Positions 8,612 through 17,678 are shown, counted from the first letter of the stretch. The stretch: 54,747 nt of DNA from Saccharospirillum alexandrii (GCF_004000275.1 NZ_RCIP01000001.1:1-54747); one strand, 5' to 3'. A program made the numbers and translations. Notes: a model not told the origin generated them from the letters alone.

Positions 8612-9064
8612 TCAGGCAGGGTGCCCTGCCAGTGCTTCCTTGAACCAGTGTACCTGGACCCCGGCTTCTTCAAACATGGATTCACTGATGGTGATTTTCT
8701 CTCCCCAGCGCGACAGGAAGTCTTCTGTCTGAACCGGGCAGTGCACCATGGTAATCCCGGTTTGTATGATTTTGGCGGCGCAGTTGGGGCAGGGGAAGTG
8801 CGTGACCCAGATTTCACAGTTGGCCAGATCCCGCTTGGCAAAAAGGATGGCGTTTTCCTCGGCGTGAATGGTCTTGGCGTACTTCATTTCGCGGTCATCG
8901 GTGTCGGCACGGTCTGACACCCCGTGTGGGTAACCATTGAAACCAAGCGATACAACGCGGTTGCCCTGAGTGATCACCGCACCTACTTGCGTAGACGGGT
9001 CTTTGCTCCAGGAGCCGACCAGCTCCGCCATCTGGAAAAACCGCTGTGCCCACTTGCTCGCCAT
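8612..9064 (-). CDS. Deoxycytidylate (dCMP) deaminase
   Basis: This 150-residue zinc enzyme of the cytidine/deoxycytidylate deaminase fold converts dCMP to dUMP for thymidylate synthesis. The zinc site is complete: HAEEN (near 67-71, with the catalytic Glu) and PCPNC (near 91-95). The N-terminal SKDPSTQVGAV motif is typical of dCMP deaminases (ComEB/DCD group) rather than cytidine or tRNA deaminases. The length is normal. The ATG has AAGGAGCAACGT upstream. It is divergent from the asparaginase gene. Exact substrate is inferred from family. Confidence 0.9.
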   Translation of the reverse strand: MASKWAQRFFQMAELVGSWSKDPSTQVGAVITQGNRVVSLGFNGYPHGVSDRADTDDREMKYAKTIHAEENAILFAKRDLANCEIWVTHFPCPNCAAKIIQTGITMVHCPVQTEDFLSRWGEKITISESMFEEAGVQVHWFKEALAGHPA

Positions 9065-9215
9065 ACGTTGCTCCTTTTTTGCCGGGAATGAACCGAGAGC
9101 CAGTTTACCGGTGTGGCGCGATGCTGTCCCGTTGGATCCGGGAATTCGTACTCGTCTCTGTTAATTTTTGGTACTGTGACCGACCTTTTGTTATCAGTCG
9201 CTGGAGTTCAAAGTC

Positions 9216-10235
9216 ATGTCAGCCAACCCTGTTCTGGTTGAAGTGGTTCGTGGTGATGCTGTTGAAAGCACCCATCGCGGGCGGGCAGTTATCGTACGCA
9301 GCAGCGGTGAGACGTTGTGGTCCGTTGGGGATGTGAATGCGCTGACGTATCCGCGCTCGTCGATCAAGGCCTTTCAGGCACTGCCCATGGTGGCCAGTGG
9401 TGCGGCCAAAGCCTTTGGCTTTACACCAGCGGAACTGGCACTGACCTGCGCCTCGCACAACGGCGAGGCGCTTCACACGAACACGGCTCTGGCCATGTTG
9501 CAAAAGCTGGAACTGGCCGAGCCGGCACTGGAATGCGGCGAACACTGGCCCATGCAGCAACAGGCGCTGATCGACCTTGCCTGGCAGCAACAGACACCAG
9601 GAGCCCGGCACAACAACTGCTCTGGCAAGCATGTCGGTATGTTGGCGCTGGCGCGACACATGGGCTGGGACACAGAGGGCTACATTGAGGTAGATCATCC
9701 GGTGCAGATTGCCATTCGAGAATGCATTGAAACCTGCTGTGATACTCGTCTTGAAGGGGCGCCCATGGCGCCAGATGGCTGCAGTGTGCCAACCTGGGCG
9801 ATGCCACTGAAAAACCTGGCGCTCGGGTTTGCCCGCTTCGGCGACCCGGATCAGTTACCGGGCCTGTATCAGCAGGCTGCGTTGCAACTGTACGACGCCG
9901 CCGTCAGCGAACCGATGATGGTGGCCGGTACCGGGCGCTATTGCAGTGAAGTGATGTCGGAACTGAAAGGCCGTGCTTTTCTCAAAGTCGGCGCTGAGGG
10001 CGTTTATATTGCGGCTATTCCTGAATTGAACGCCGGTATCGCATTGAAAATGGATACCGGATCAGCGCCCGCAGCCGAAACCGCCATGACAGCGATACTT
10101 GCCCGGCTGGGGCTGAACGTCAGTGACTTGAGAATGGCGCCGGAAATCCGTAACTGGAATCAGCGTCTCACAGGGTACTGGCGACCAGTGGATGACAGCT
10201 ATTCGAGTTTATCGCCGTTGTCTCGCCATGCATAA
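9216..10235 (+). CDS. L-asparaginase, Rhizobium etli AnsA type
   Basis: This 339-residue protein of the Asparaginase_II family (distinct from E. coli AnsA/AnsB) hydrolyses L-asparagine to aspartate and ammonia. It keeps the key residues described for the R. etli enzyme at the same numbers: Ser48 and Lys51 in RSSIK, Ser80 in CASHNGE, Cys135 and Lys138 in NNCSGKH, and Cys189 (zinc ligands Cys135/Cys189). There is no signal peptide, so it is cytoplasmic. The ATG has GGAG eight bases upstream. It is convergent with the HAD gene (5-bp gap). Family assignment is strong; activity is inferred. Confidence 0.92.
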   Translation: MSANPVLVEVVRGDAVESTHRGRAVIVRSSGETLWSVGDVNALTYPRSSIKAFQALPMVASGAAKAFGFTPAELALTCASHNGEALHTNTALAMLQKLELAEPALECGEHWPMQQQALIDLAWQQQTPGARHNNCSGKHVGMLALARHMGWDTEGYIEVDHPVQIAIRECIETCCDTRLEGAPMAPDGCSVPTWAMPLKNLALGFARFGDPDQLPGLYQQAALQLYDAAVSEPMMVAGTGRYCSEVMSELKGRAFLKVGAEGVYIAAIPELNAGIALKMDTGSAPAAETAMTAILARLGLNVSDLRMAPEIRNWNQRLTGYWRPVDDSYSSLSPLSRHA

Positions 10236-10240
10236 TGGAA

Positions 10241-10852
10241 TCAGCCATTGAGGAAGTAGTCGTTAATGAACTGAAATTCAGTGCGTACATCTACGGCTGT
10301 CATGCCCGCGGCGCGGGCAGCTTCCAACCCGAGATCGGCGTCTTCGAAAACCACGCAGTCTCCGGGTGAGCAGCCAAGTTGCTCAGCACAGGCGAGAAAG
10401 GTATCCGGCGCGGGTTTCGGGTGGGTTACCTGGTCGGCACCGACCACAACGTCGAATAATGACAAAATACCGCAGTGGTTCAGAATGTCCCGTGCCTCGG
10501 CGGTGTAAGCGCCGGTGCCAACCGCCATGGGCAGCTTGCCAAAATGCTCGCGCGCCAGTTCCTCAAGGCGAGTGGCCTTGACGTAACGAGGTGCCAGATC
10601 GGCGACCAGAGCTTCTTTAAAGGCGTTCATTTCCTCTACCGGGGCACTCAGCGGATACCCGGTTTCCGCCGCGACCCGCAGCAAGGTCTCACGCGTGGGA
10701 ACACCGGCCAGGCTATGCATCAGCCGGGCATTTACTGGAAGATGGTACTTGGCTAATGTTTCCCGCCAGGCAATTTCATGCAGCGGGCCGCTTTCGACCA
10801 GAGTGCCATCCATATCAAAAACAAGGCCGCGAAACGGCGTGACATCAAACAT
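10241..10852 (-). CDS. yqaB: HAD phosphatase, YqaB-like
   Basis: This 203-residue HAD-superfamily hydrolase has all four motifs: FDMDGT (Asp13, Asp15), the PMAVGTG threonine motif, Lys in HPKPAPDTF, and FEDADLG with its metal-binding acids. PMAVGTG, CVVFEDAD and ARAAGMTAVDVR match E. coli YqaB, a fructose-1-phosphate/6-phosphogluconate phosphatase. That substrate is carried over from the family, not shown here. The helical cap (about 20-85) is of the beta-phosphoglucomutase type. The gene is transcribed alone, ahead of asparaginase's 3' end. Confidence 0.87.
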   Translation of the reverse strand: MFDVTPFRGLVFDMDGTLVESGPLHEIAWRETLAKYHLPVNARLMHSLAGVPTRETLLRVAAETGYPLSAPVEEMNAFKEALVADLAPRYVKATRLEELAREHFGKLPMAVGTGAYTAEARDILNHCGILSLFDVVVGADQVTHPKPAPDTFLACAEQLGCSPGDCVVFEDADLGLEAARAAGMTAVDVRTEFQFINDYFLNG

Positions 10853-10942
10853 TGTGAGTTCCTGAGCGACGTGCTTGCCCGGGCTTTTAACAGTCAGCCG
10901 GGCTGTTGAAGGCCGGGAGTATACGGCAAATATCGACGCTTA

Positions 10943-11830
10943 TCAGTGCTCGCCAAAGAGGTCGCGTAAGGCCGATTCCAGATCCGGAAATGCGAAGTTA
11001 AAACCTTGTTCCTTTAATCCGGCGGGGATCACCCATTGGCCATTGAGCACCAGGTCAGCCAGCTCGCCCATACCCCAGCGCAAAGGCGCTGCAGGGACTT
11101 TCAGCCAGTAAGGGCGGTTCAGCTGCCGGGCCAGTGTGCGGCTGAACGTATCCTGTGATACCGGCCCCGGTGCCGTTAGATTGAAAGCTCCGGTGTGGCC
11201 CTGTTCCTGCAACCAGGTGACCGCTGCGAGCCAGTCGGCCTCGTGAATCCAGGATTGACCCTGATTCCCCTTACCCAGTCTGGCCGCCAGACCGAGCCGG
11301 GCAGGCAACGCCAGCTGTTTTAACAACCCGCCCCGGTTGCTGAGCACCAGACCGGTTCTGATTAAGGTGATTTTATCGATGTGTGCCTGGCCTGCCAGAG
11401 CACTGGCTTCCCAGTCAGCCACCATGCGGGCGGAAAAATCGGACCCGGCTGGTGATTGTTCAGTGACCGTCTCAGTGGTGGAACCGTAGTAACCGATGGC
11501 GGAACCGCTAATAAGATGGTCTATACGGTATTGTTCGGTCGGTAGCGGTGCGAGCAGTGAGTCGGTAAAGCCGATGCGTGAGTCTCGTAACAGTTGCTTG
11601 CGCTTGGCCGACCATCGTCCACCGGCAATACTGGCCCCGGCGAGATTGATGGCCAGGTTAAAATGCCCGGTCAATTCACTGGGCGCTCGAACCTGGGTTA
11701 TGTGCCGGGCCAGGTCGCTGGGCACGGGGGTGCTGTGTACCAGCCCCCAGACCTCGTGCCCGTGTTGGGAATAATGCCGGGCGAGTTGCGAGCCCAGCAG
11801 GCCAGTGACACCGGTAATCAGGACTTTCAT
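10943..11830 (-). CDS. yfcH: YfcH-like NAD(P)-binding epimerase (TIGR01777)
   Basis: This 295-residue protein has an N-terminal Rossmann fold (GVTGLLGSQLARHY, residues 7-20). The extended-SDR core includes NLAGASIAGGRW, the SGSAIGYYG active-site segment (Tyr near 115), LIRTGLVL and SWIHEADW. The C-terminal DUF1731 region (PYWLKVPAAPLRWGMGELA onward) completes the TIGR01777 architecture. Matching E. coli YfcH, it is probably a nucleotide-sugar-epimerase-like oxidoreductase of unknown substrate. It is a single gene, divergent from yadG, with ATG at 11830. Confidence 0.88.
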   Translation of the reverse strand: MKVLITGVTGLLGSQLARHYSQHGHEVWGLVHSTPVPSDLARHITQVRAPSELTGHFNLAINLAGASIAGGRWSAKRKQLLRDSRIGFTDSLLAPLPTEQYRIDHLISGSAIGYYGSTTETVTEQSPAGSDFSARMVADWEASALAGQAHIDKITLIRTGLVLSNRGGLLKQLALPARLGLAARLGKGNQGQSWIHEADWLAAVTWLQEQGHTGAFNLTAPGPVSQDTFSRTLARQLNRPYWLKVPAAPLRWGMGELADLVLNGQWVIPAGLKEQGFNFAFPDLESALRDLFGEH

Positions 11831-11996
11831 CTTGGCTCCATTGAAATAATGACTTTAGCAACCACTTATACGCACCACATTGCCGGTCAGGTTGCCTGAT
11901 CACCAGCATAGCAGCAAAGTTTCAATCGCCGTGCCACCACGATCACCCTGCTGATCCGGGCGCTGCGTCGCGACTGACTACCAGAACAGGACTTTC

Positions 11997-12929
11997 ATGA
12001 CTAAAGCGCTCGAAATCCAACAGCTTCGCAAGGTCTATGACAATGGTTTTGTCGCCCTGAAGGGCATCGACCTGAGCGTTGAAGAGGGCGATTTTTTTGC
12101 CCTGCTCGGCCCTAATGGGGCCGGTAAATCGACCACCCTGGGCATCGTGTCCTCCCTCGTCAATAAAGGCGAGGGCAGCGTGAAGGTGTGTGGCTATGAT
12201 CTGGCCACCGAGCGGGAAGCTGTAAAGCGCAGCCTCGGTGTCGTGCCCCAGGAATTCAACTTTAATTCGTTCGAGAAAGTGCAGGACATCGTTATCCAGC
12301 AAGCAGGCTACTATGGCCTCAAGCGCAAGCTGGCCGAAGCCCGGTCTGAAACTTACCTGAAACAGCTCGATTTGTGGGACAAGCGCGATGTGCCCGCGCG
12401 CATGCTCTCCGGAGGCATGAAACGACGCCTGATGATTGCCCGGGCGCTGGTGCATGAACCCCGTATGCTGATTCTGGATGAACCGACTGCGGGCGTCGAT
12501 ATCGAGATTCGCCGGTCAATGTGGGCGTTTCTGAAGCGGCTGAACAAGCAGGGCACCACCATTATTCTGACGACTCACTATCTGGAAGAAGCGGAAAGCC
12601 TCTGCCGCAACATCGCCATCATCGATAACGGCGAAATCGTCGCACAGGCACCAACGAAGACCTTACTGAAAGGCAAACAACGCTCGACCTATGTGGTCGA
12701 CGTGCGTGGCACCGTGACCATTGCCCCTGACCTGGATGGTTTCAATAGCCGGCTGTTGGACGAGCACAGCATCGAGTTCGATCTGAGTCGCGAGCAATCC
12801 CTGAATGAGGTGTTTTCCCAATTGGAAGCCAAGGGGTTGGAGGTTGTCAGCATTCGACCGAAGACGAACCGGCTTGAAGAGCTTTTTGTTGATCTCACCA
12901 CCCACAGCAAACAGGAGGCCGGCGCGTGA
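11997..12929 (+). CDS. yadG: ABC exporter ATP-binding protein YadG
   Basis: This 310-residue ATPase has Walker A GPNGAGKS (near 39-46), the Q-loop at VPQEFNFN, signature LSGGMKRR, Walker B LILDEPTAG and the switch histidine in LTTHYLEE. It matches E. coli YadG closely along its whole length, including the ending region NRLEELFV. With YadH it forms an ABC-2 exporter of unknown substrate. The stop overlaps the GTG start of yadH by 3 bases, so the two are translationally coupled. Confidence 0.95.
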   Translation: MTKALEIQQLRKVYDNGFVALKGIDLSVEEGDFFALLGPNGAGKSTTLGIVSSLVNKGEGSVKVCGYDLATEREAVKRSLGVVPQEFNFNSFEKVQDIVIQQAGYYGLKRKLAEARSETYLKQLDLWDKRDVPARMLSGGMKRRLMIARALVHEPRMLILDEPTAGVDIEIRRSMWAFLKRLNKQGTTIILTTHYLEEAESLCRNIAIIDNGEIVAQAPTKTLLKGKQRSTYVVDVRGTVTIAPDLDGFNSRLLDEHSIEFDLSREQSLNEVFSQLEAKGLEVVSIRPKTNRLEELFVDLTTHSKQEAGA

Positions 12930-13696
12930 ATCATCCGTACTGGGTCGCATTTTCGGCCATTGTTTATAAAGAAGTTCGCCGTTTTACCCGTATCTGGATG
13001 CAGACGCTGCTTCCACCGGCTATTACCATGGTGTTGTACTTCATTATTTTCGGCAATCTGATTGGTAGCCGCATCGGTACCATGGACGGTTACGATTACA
13101 TGCAGTTCATCGTCCCTGGCCTGATCATGATGACGGTAATCACCAACAGTTACGGTAACGTCAGCTCCAGTTTTTTCTCGAACAAATTTCAGAAATCCAT
13201 TGAAGAACTGATGGTCGCACCGGTTCCGAACTGGGTCATTATGCTCGGTTTCGTGGTCGGCGGTGTTGCCCGTGGGTTGGCCTGTGGCTTTATTGTGACA
13301 CTGTTGAGTCTCTGGTTTACTGACTTGCAAGTACACAATGCTTTTGTGACGCTCAGTGTTATTTTGCTGACGGCGGTTGTCTTTTCAACCGCCGGTCTCA
13401 TCAACGCGATTTTTGCCACCAAGTTCGATGATGTCACCATCGTGCCCACCTTCATTCTGACGCCACTGACGTATTTGGGGGGGGTATTTTACTCGGTGTC
13501 ACTGTTGCCCGACTTTTGGCAATGGGTCAGCAAGCTCAACCCGATTCTGTACATGGTAAACACCTTTAGATATGGCATTATCGGGCACAGCGACATACCG
13601 GTGCTGGCGGCCTATGGCATGTTACTGATGTTTGTTGCCCTGCTGATGAGCTGGGCACTTTACCTGTTGCACACCGGGCGAGGCCTGCGCAGCTAA
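12926..13696 (+). CDS. yadH: ABC-2 type permease YadH
   Basis: This 256-residue inner-membrane ABC-2 permease has about six membrane segments. The motifs YFIIFGNLIGSRIG, QFIVPGLIMM, VGGGVARGL and PTFILTPLTYLGGVFYS, and the RGLRS ending, match E. coli YadH, which is also 256 residues. The start is GTG, inside the last codons of yadG, with CAGGAGG eight bases ahead. Partner of YadG; substrate unknown. Confidence 0.95.
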   Translation: MNHPYWVAFSAIVYKEVRRFTRIWMQTLLPPAITMVLYFIIFGNLIGSRIGTMDGYDYMQFIVPGLIMMTVITNSYGNVSSSFFSNKFQKSIEELMVAPVPNWVIMLGFVVGGVARGLACGFIVTLLSLWFTDLQVHNAFVTLSVILLTAVVFSTAGLINAIFATKFDDVTIVPTFILTPLTYLGGVFYSVSLLPDFWQWVSKLNPILYMVNTFRYGIIGHSDIPVLAAYGMLLMFVALLMSWALYLLHTGRGLRS

Positions 13697-13720
13697 TACG
13701 TTCGACCACGGAGACTGACC

Positions 13721-14551
13721 ATGGCTACCCCTGAAGCTTCACCGCTGGGAAAGACCAGCGCCTACATCGATCACTACGATGCGAGCCTGCTGTTTCCGAT
13801 AGAGCGACAGGGCAAGCGGGATGAAATTGGCATCGACTCGCAACAGCTACCCTTTCGTGGCGTTGATGTGTGGAATGCGTATGAGTTGTCCTGGCTGAAC
13901 CATCGTGGCAAGCCGCTCGTGGCTATGGGTGAGATATTCATACCGGCCGAGTCACCGCGGCTGATTGAGTCGAAATCGTTCAAGCTGTATCTGAATTCGT
14001 TTAATCAGACCCGGTTTGACAGCCTGCGCGCCGTGGCCGAGCTTTTGGAGCGTGACCTGTCGGCAGCCGCAGGAGCACCGGTTCGGGTAACGCTGGTACC
14101 TCTGAATCAGATGGGCCACAGCGCAGACATCACCACGCTGCCGGGTGAGTGCCTGGATGAACTCGACATCGAGATTGAACACTACCAGACCAAGCCCGAT
14201 TTGCTGCATGCGGATGCTACCCGGGATGTCGAGGAAGTGCTGCATAGCCACCTGCTGAAATCCAATTGCCTGGTAACCGGCCAGCCAGATTGGGGCAGCG
14301 TTGTGATTGACTACAGCGGCCCACGCATCGATCGTGAATCACTGCTGAAATACCTGATTTCGTTTCGCCAGCACAATGAGTTTCACGAGCAGTGTGTTGA
14401 GCGGATCTTTCAGGATTTAAGGCGGTATTGCGGCTGCAAGCGTTTGACCGTTTATGCACGGTATGTGCGGCGGGGTGGATTGGATATTAACCCGTACCGG
14501 TCGAATGATGAGGGGTTTGTGGTGGATAACCGGCGGTTGGTGCGGCAGTAA
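13721..14551 (+). CDS. queF: NADPH-dependent 7-cyano-7-deazaguanine reductase QueF
   Basis: This 276-residue cytoplasmic enzyme reduces preQ0 to preQ1 in queuosine biosynthesis. It is the long two-domain E. coli-type form. The QueF motif [14 protein letters not shown] spans 84-97. The catalytic Cys183 lies in [11 protein letters not shown], with Asp190 as the proton donor. The ATG has GGAG eight bases upstream and lies 24 bp after yadH, so it may be read through from it. Immediately downstream begins the 181-bp repeat array. Confidence 0.96.
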   Translation: MATPEASPLGKTSAYIDHYDASLLFPIERQGKRDEIGIDSQQLPFRGVDVWNAYELSWLNHRGKPLVAMGEIFIPAESPRLIESKSFKLYLNSFNQTRFDSLRAVAELLERDLSAAAGAPVRVTLVPLNQMGHSADITTLPGECLDELDIEIEHYQTKPDLLHADATRDVEEVLHSHLLKSNCLVTGQPDWGSVVIDYSGPRIDRESLLKYLISFRQHNEFHEQCVERIFQDLRRYCGCKRLTVYARYVRRGGLDINPYRSNDEGFVVDNRRLVRQ

Positions 14552-14576
14552 GCGTTTTATTGGTTAGGACTGTAAC

Positions 14577-15206
14577 GGGCGGGTTCATCCATATCGCCCT
14601 AGCGGCCGGGAACCCACTAAAAAGCCCCCACTCCCTGCGGAGATGAGTTGGCACGGTAGCGGGGGCCGACCAGGGAGGGATTGGCCGGGGCACATCCGTG
14701 TGCCCCGCACTGCGTGCGCCTTTGGCGGCCCTGAACGCTCCTGGCGTTCAGTCGAACCGGAGGGTTCGTCCACACCGCCCGCACAACCAGGATTCCACAA
14801 AAAAGCCCCCACTCCTTGCGGAGATGAGTTGGCACGGTAGCGGGGGCCGACGGAGGAGGGATTGGCCGGGGCACATCCGTGTGCCCCGCACTGCGTGCGC
14901 CTTTGGCGGCCCTGAACGCTCCTGGCGTTCAGTCGAACCGGAGGGTTCGTCCACACCGCCCGCACAACCAGGATTCCACAAAAAAGCCCCCACTCCTTGC
15001 GGAGATGAGTTGGCACGGTAGCGGGGGCCGACGGAGGAGGGATTGGCCGGGGCACATCCGTGTGCCCCGCACTGCGTGCGCCTTTGGCGGCCCTGAACGC
15101 TCCTGGCGTTCAGTCGAACCGGAGGGTTCGTCCACACCGCCCGCACGGCCGAGATTCCACAAAAAAGCCCCCACTCCTTGCGGAGCGGGGGCTTTTTTGT
15201 GGAATC
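14577..15206. repeat. 181-bp tandem repeat array next to tRNA-Ser
   Basis: Three complete units of exactly 181 bp lie at 14624-14804, 14805-14985 and 14986-15166. A decayed partial unit precedes them (14577-14623), and a final partial unit (15167-15206) ends at the tRNA 3' end. Units 2 and 3 differ only in a few bases near their end; unit 1 differs at two short patches. Each unit contains GCCCCCACTCC plus GCGGGGGC (an interrupted copy of the tRNA terminator) and three hairpins: GGGGCAC/GTGCCCC, TGAACGC/GCGTTCA and CGAACC/GGTTCG. Open reading frames crossing the array repeat one peptide and carry no coding signal. Confidence 0.95.
15153..15206 (-). terminator. Bidirectional terminator of tRNA-Ser
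   Basis: This is an almost perfect 25-bp inverted repeat (one mismatch) with a TTGC loop and six-base A and T runs inside the arms. On the minus strand it follows the tRNA CCA end with no gap and gives a strong Rho-independent terminator. Only the last unit of the tandem array has the intact hairpin. In the other units its right arm is interrupted by about 16 bases. Confidence 0.9.
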
Positions 15207-15294
15207 TGGCGGTGAGGGAGGGATTCGAACCCTCGATACGTTTCCGTATACACACTTTCCAGGCGTGCGCCTTCAGCCACTCGGCCACCTCACC
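15207..15294 (-). tRNA. tRNA-Ser (anticodon GGA)
   Basis: On the minus strand the sequence begins GGTGAGGTGGCCGAG and folds with a 7-bp acceptor stem closed by CCTCACC. The discriminator is G and CCA is encoded (15207-15209). The anticodon GGA lies at 15258-15260, the extra arm is the long class II type of serine tRNAs, and the T-loop is GGTTCGAATCC. It reads UCC and UCU codons. The downstream flank is the terminator and repeat array. Confidence 0.97.
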
Positions 15295-15300
15295 ATATCG

Positions 15301-15324
15301 GTTGTTTGCACAGCGGCAAACAAC
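15301..15324 (-). other. Hairpin in the 5' leader of tRNA-Ser
   Basis: GTTGTTTGC and GCAAACAAC form a perfect 9-bp stem with a six-base loop, six bases before the mature tRNA 5' end. There is no T-run after it on the tRNA strand. It could affect RNase P processing or be a promoter-region palindrome; this is inferred. Confidence 0.5.
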
Positions 15325-15431
15325 GGCGGCGAAGGTTATAGGATGGCTGGTGGTTTTGCAAGTTTTTGAGGTAAAACAACCAGTTAGGTCTAAAGTGGCG
15401 CGGTCTCTATGACCGCGCTGTGCGGGGTTGC

Positions 15432-16025
15432 TCAGGCCGGTAGTTGGCTGACGAAATCGGCGGGGTTTAGGGCTGGAATGGGCTTGTCTTCGCCTGAAGG
15501 CGTGCCGAGGTAGATGAAACCTACTATGTGGTCGGTTGCCGCCAGTCCGAGGGTCTGCTTGAGCGTGGGGCTGTAGGCCGGTGCACCGGTGCGCCAGACG
15601 GCGCCTATGCCCAGGGCGTGGGCGGCGTTGATCAGATTGGTGACGGCGGCGCCGGTGGCAAGTACCTGTTCGATAGCGGGTACTTTGGGGTGTTCACTTA
15701 TCTTGGCCCAGGCGATCAGCACCAGGGGCGCCCGCAGTGGGCTGTTGAGGAGTTTCTGGTATTGCTTGTCGGTCAGGCCAGGGTCGTCTGTCCGGGCGCT
15801 GTGGGCCATGTGCTCACCCAGACGGGTGCGGTCGTCGCCACTGACGTCAATGAATCGCCAGGGGCGAAGCCAGGCGTGGTCTGGTGCTCGCATCGCGGCC
15901 CTGTACAGGTCGGCCATTTGTGCCTGACTGGGACCAGGGTCGGTCAGCCGTGGGTGTGAAACCCGCTGCTGTAGCAGGGCGAGTGCCGGCTGTGCCGGAG
16001 CTTTGGATTCGGGGTTTTGGGTCAT
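15432..16025 (-). CDS. ydjA: Nitroreductase family protein, YdjA-like
   Basis: This 197-residue FMN-dependent oxidoreductase has the short YdjA-type form: MRAPDHAWLRPWRF near 50 (FMN site), LRAPLVLIAWAK near 95, AAVTNLINAAHALGIGAVWRTG near 125 and IVGFIYLGTPSG near 170. The physiological substrate is unknown; YdjA reduces nitroaromatics weakly. The ATG is at 16025, with GAGTGG upstream. It is divergent from the adenylate cyclase gene. Confidence 0.88.
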   Translation of the reverse strand: MTQNPESKAPAQPALALLQQRVSHPRLTDPGPSQAQMADLYRAAMRAPDHAWLRPWRFIDVSGDDRTRLGEHMAHSARTDDPGLTDKQYQKLLNSPLRAPLVLIAWAKISEHPKVPAIEQVLATGAAVTNLINAAHALGIGAVWRTGAPAYSPTLKQTLGLAATDHIVGFIYLGTPSGEDKPIPALNPADFVSQLPA

Positions 16026-16117
16026 GGTCCACTCAGTGATTTAACGCACATTTTCAGTTATCGTACCCATCTGATTCGTTTAACATAAGCCCCTGAGCCA
16101 ACTGGGGTTGCTACGGG

Positions 16118-17629
16118 ATGCAGAAACGGCACATGGCCACTGACAATAAAAAGAATGGCACACCCAGGCCGTCGGCCCCCATTCGCGGGCGTCGGGCAAC
16201 AGACCCGAAAGGCAAGGTGCCTCCCCGGGGTACAGACACCCAATCGGTTGCCGATATTGAGCTGACTGATGATTTTACCGTGCTTCCGATCTCGGCCGAG
16301 TTCAATTCCCGCTCGTTGATCTACCTGACTCTGGCCGGCACCCTGGTGAGTATTTTGTATGCGGGCCAGATTTCCAATCAGTTCTCGATCATTGTCGGGT
16401 TCTGTTTGCTGTACCCAACTCTGATCCGCTTTCTCAGCCTTCCCATGCGCCGGCGCTTCCCGAAGCATGTGGGTTATACGCTGATGTTGTTCGATGCGTT
16501 TTTTATCGGTGCCATCCTGGTTGCTATGGGGTCACCGCTGGTACCAACCATGCTATTGCTGATCATGGCCAATGCCAGTTTCATTTGCGTGGGGCGAACC
16601 TCGTCGTACGTGCTGTGTTTGCTCTTTGTGGCGCTGGGCGCGGGGGTGATGTACTTCATCGAACCGCAGCCTGTATTCACTGAAACCACCGTGCTGACCA
16701 ATGTTATTGCGGCCTTTGGCGCGGGCCTGCATGTCAGCGTGAATGCCTATTACACGGCGCAGCAAGCCCGTTACCTGAAAATGACGCGACAGGAGCTGCA
16801 GCGCCAAAGCCAGCAATATCGGGGGCTGTCTCAAAAGTTGTCGAAATACCTGTCGCCGCAAGTCTGGGAGACCATTTTTCGGGGCAAACGGGATGTGAAG
16901 CTGGAAACTCAGCGCAAGCGGCTGGTAGTGTTTTTTTCCGACATCAAAGGCTTTTCCGAGATTTCGGAAATGATGGAAGCTGAAGCGCTGACTGAACTGA
17001 TCAACACCTACCTCACCGAAATGAGCCGTGTCGTCATGAAGTACGGCGGCACCATCGACAAGTTTATCGGCGATGCCATCATGGTGTTTTTTGGCGACCC
17101 GGAATCCAAAGGGGTGCGCAAGGATGCCCTGGCTTGCGTATCGATGGCGATCGAGATGCGCAAGCTGATGCGTATATTGCGACAGCGCTGGCGAGCGCAG
17201 GGCATACAGCACCCATTGGAAATTCGCATGGGTATTAACAGTGGTTACTGTACCGTGGGCAACTTTGGTGCCGAAACCCGTATGGATTACACCATTCTCG
17301 GCAAAGAGGTGAACCTGGCTTCCAGGCTCGAATCGTCTGCTGAGCCCGGTGAAATTCTGGTTTCCTATGAAACCTATGCCCTGATAAAAGACACCATTCT
17401 GTGCCGCGAGAAAGGCCGGATAAATGCCAAGGGGTTTTCCCGTCCCGTGCCGGTCTATCAGGTCGTCGATTTCCGCAAGGACCTGGGCGCCCGTCACAGT
17501 TACACCGAAGTGGATCTGGAAGGGTTTTCACTGTCGATGGACGTTGAAAAAGTGCGCAACTATGACCGCGACCGCATCATGGATGCCATCGATAAAGTCA
17601 AACAGTCACTCAACAATCTTACGCCCTGA
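16118..17629 (+). CDS. cyaB: Class III adenylate cyclase, CyaB-like (MASE2)
   Basis: This 503-residue inner-membrane enzyme makes cAMP. After a basic tail, residues 65-210 hold about six membrane segments of the MASE2 type (LLYPTLIRF, TLMLFDAFFIG, PTMLLLIMANAS). Residues 265-445 are the cyclase domain. The metal ligands are Asp275 (FSDIKGFS) and Asp319 (IGDAIM). The adenine-specifying pair is Lys315 and Thr392 (MDYTILG), and the transition-state residues are Asn399 and Arg403. This architecture is that of Pseudomonas aeruginosa CyaB. The start could be ATG 16118 or the second ATG at 16133; neither has a strong ribosome site. Confidence 0.9.
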   Translation: MQKRHMATDNKKNGTPRPSAPIRGRRATDPKGKVPPRGTDTQSVADIELTDDFTVLPISAEFNSRSLIYLTLAGTLVSILYAGQISNQFSIIVGFCLLYPTLIRFLSLPMRRRFPKHVGYTLMLFDAFFIGAILVAMGSPLVPTMLLLIMANASFICVGRTSSYVLCLLFVALGAGVMYFIEPQPVFTETTVLTNVIAAFGAGLHVSVNAYYTAQQARYLKMTRQELQRQSQQYRGLSQKLSKYLSPQVWETIFRGKRDVKLETQRKRLVVFFSDIKGFSEISEMMEAEALTELINTYLTEMSRVVMKYGGTIDKFIGDAIMVFFGDPESKGVRKDALACVSMAIEMRKLMRILRQRWRAQGIQHPLEIRMGINSGYCTVGNFGAETRMDYTILGKEVNLASRLESSAEPGEILVSYETYALIKDTILCREKGRINAKGFSRPVPVYQVVDFRKDLGARHSYTEVDLEGFSLSMDVEKVRNYDRDRIMDAIDKVKQSLNNLTP

Positions 17630-17678
17630 GCGGGGCCGCCGGCGTTCTGCTCCGGTCGCCTGACCCTGGAGCCCTCTG

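Noticed and set aside
14577-15206. The tandem array as a CRISPR locus
   Set aside because: The unit is 181 bp with no spacer/repeat alternation, and no cas genes are present.
15207-15294. tRNA-Ser as an integration site of a genomic island
   Set aside because: No integrase or repeated tRNA 3' end was found nearby. The duplicated sequence is the terminator and its downstream DNA, not the tRNA itself.
14585-15412. Several long open frames on both strands across the 181-bp repeats, each repeating a peptide
   Set aside because: They follow from the tandem DNA repeat, cross the tRNA and its terminator, lack ribosome sites and match no family.
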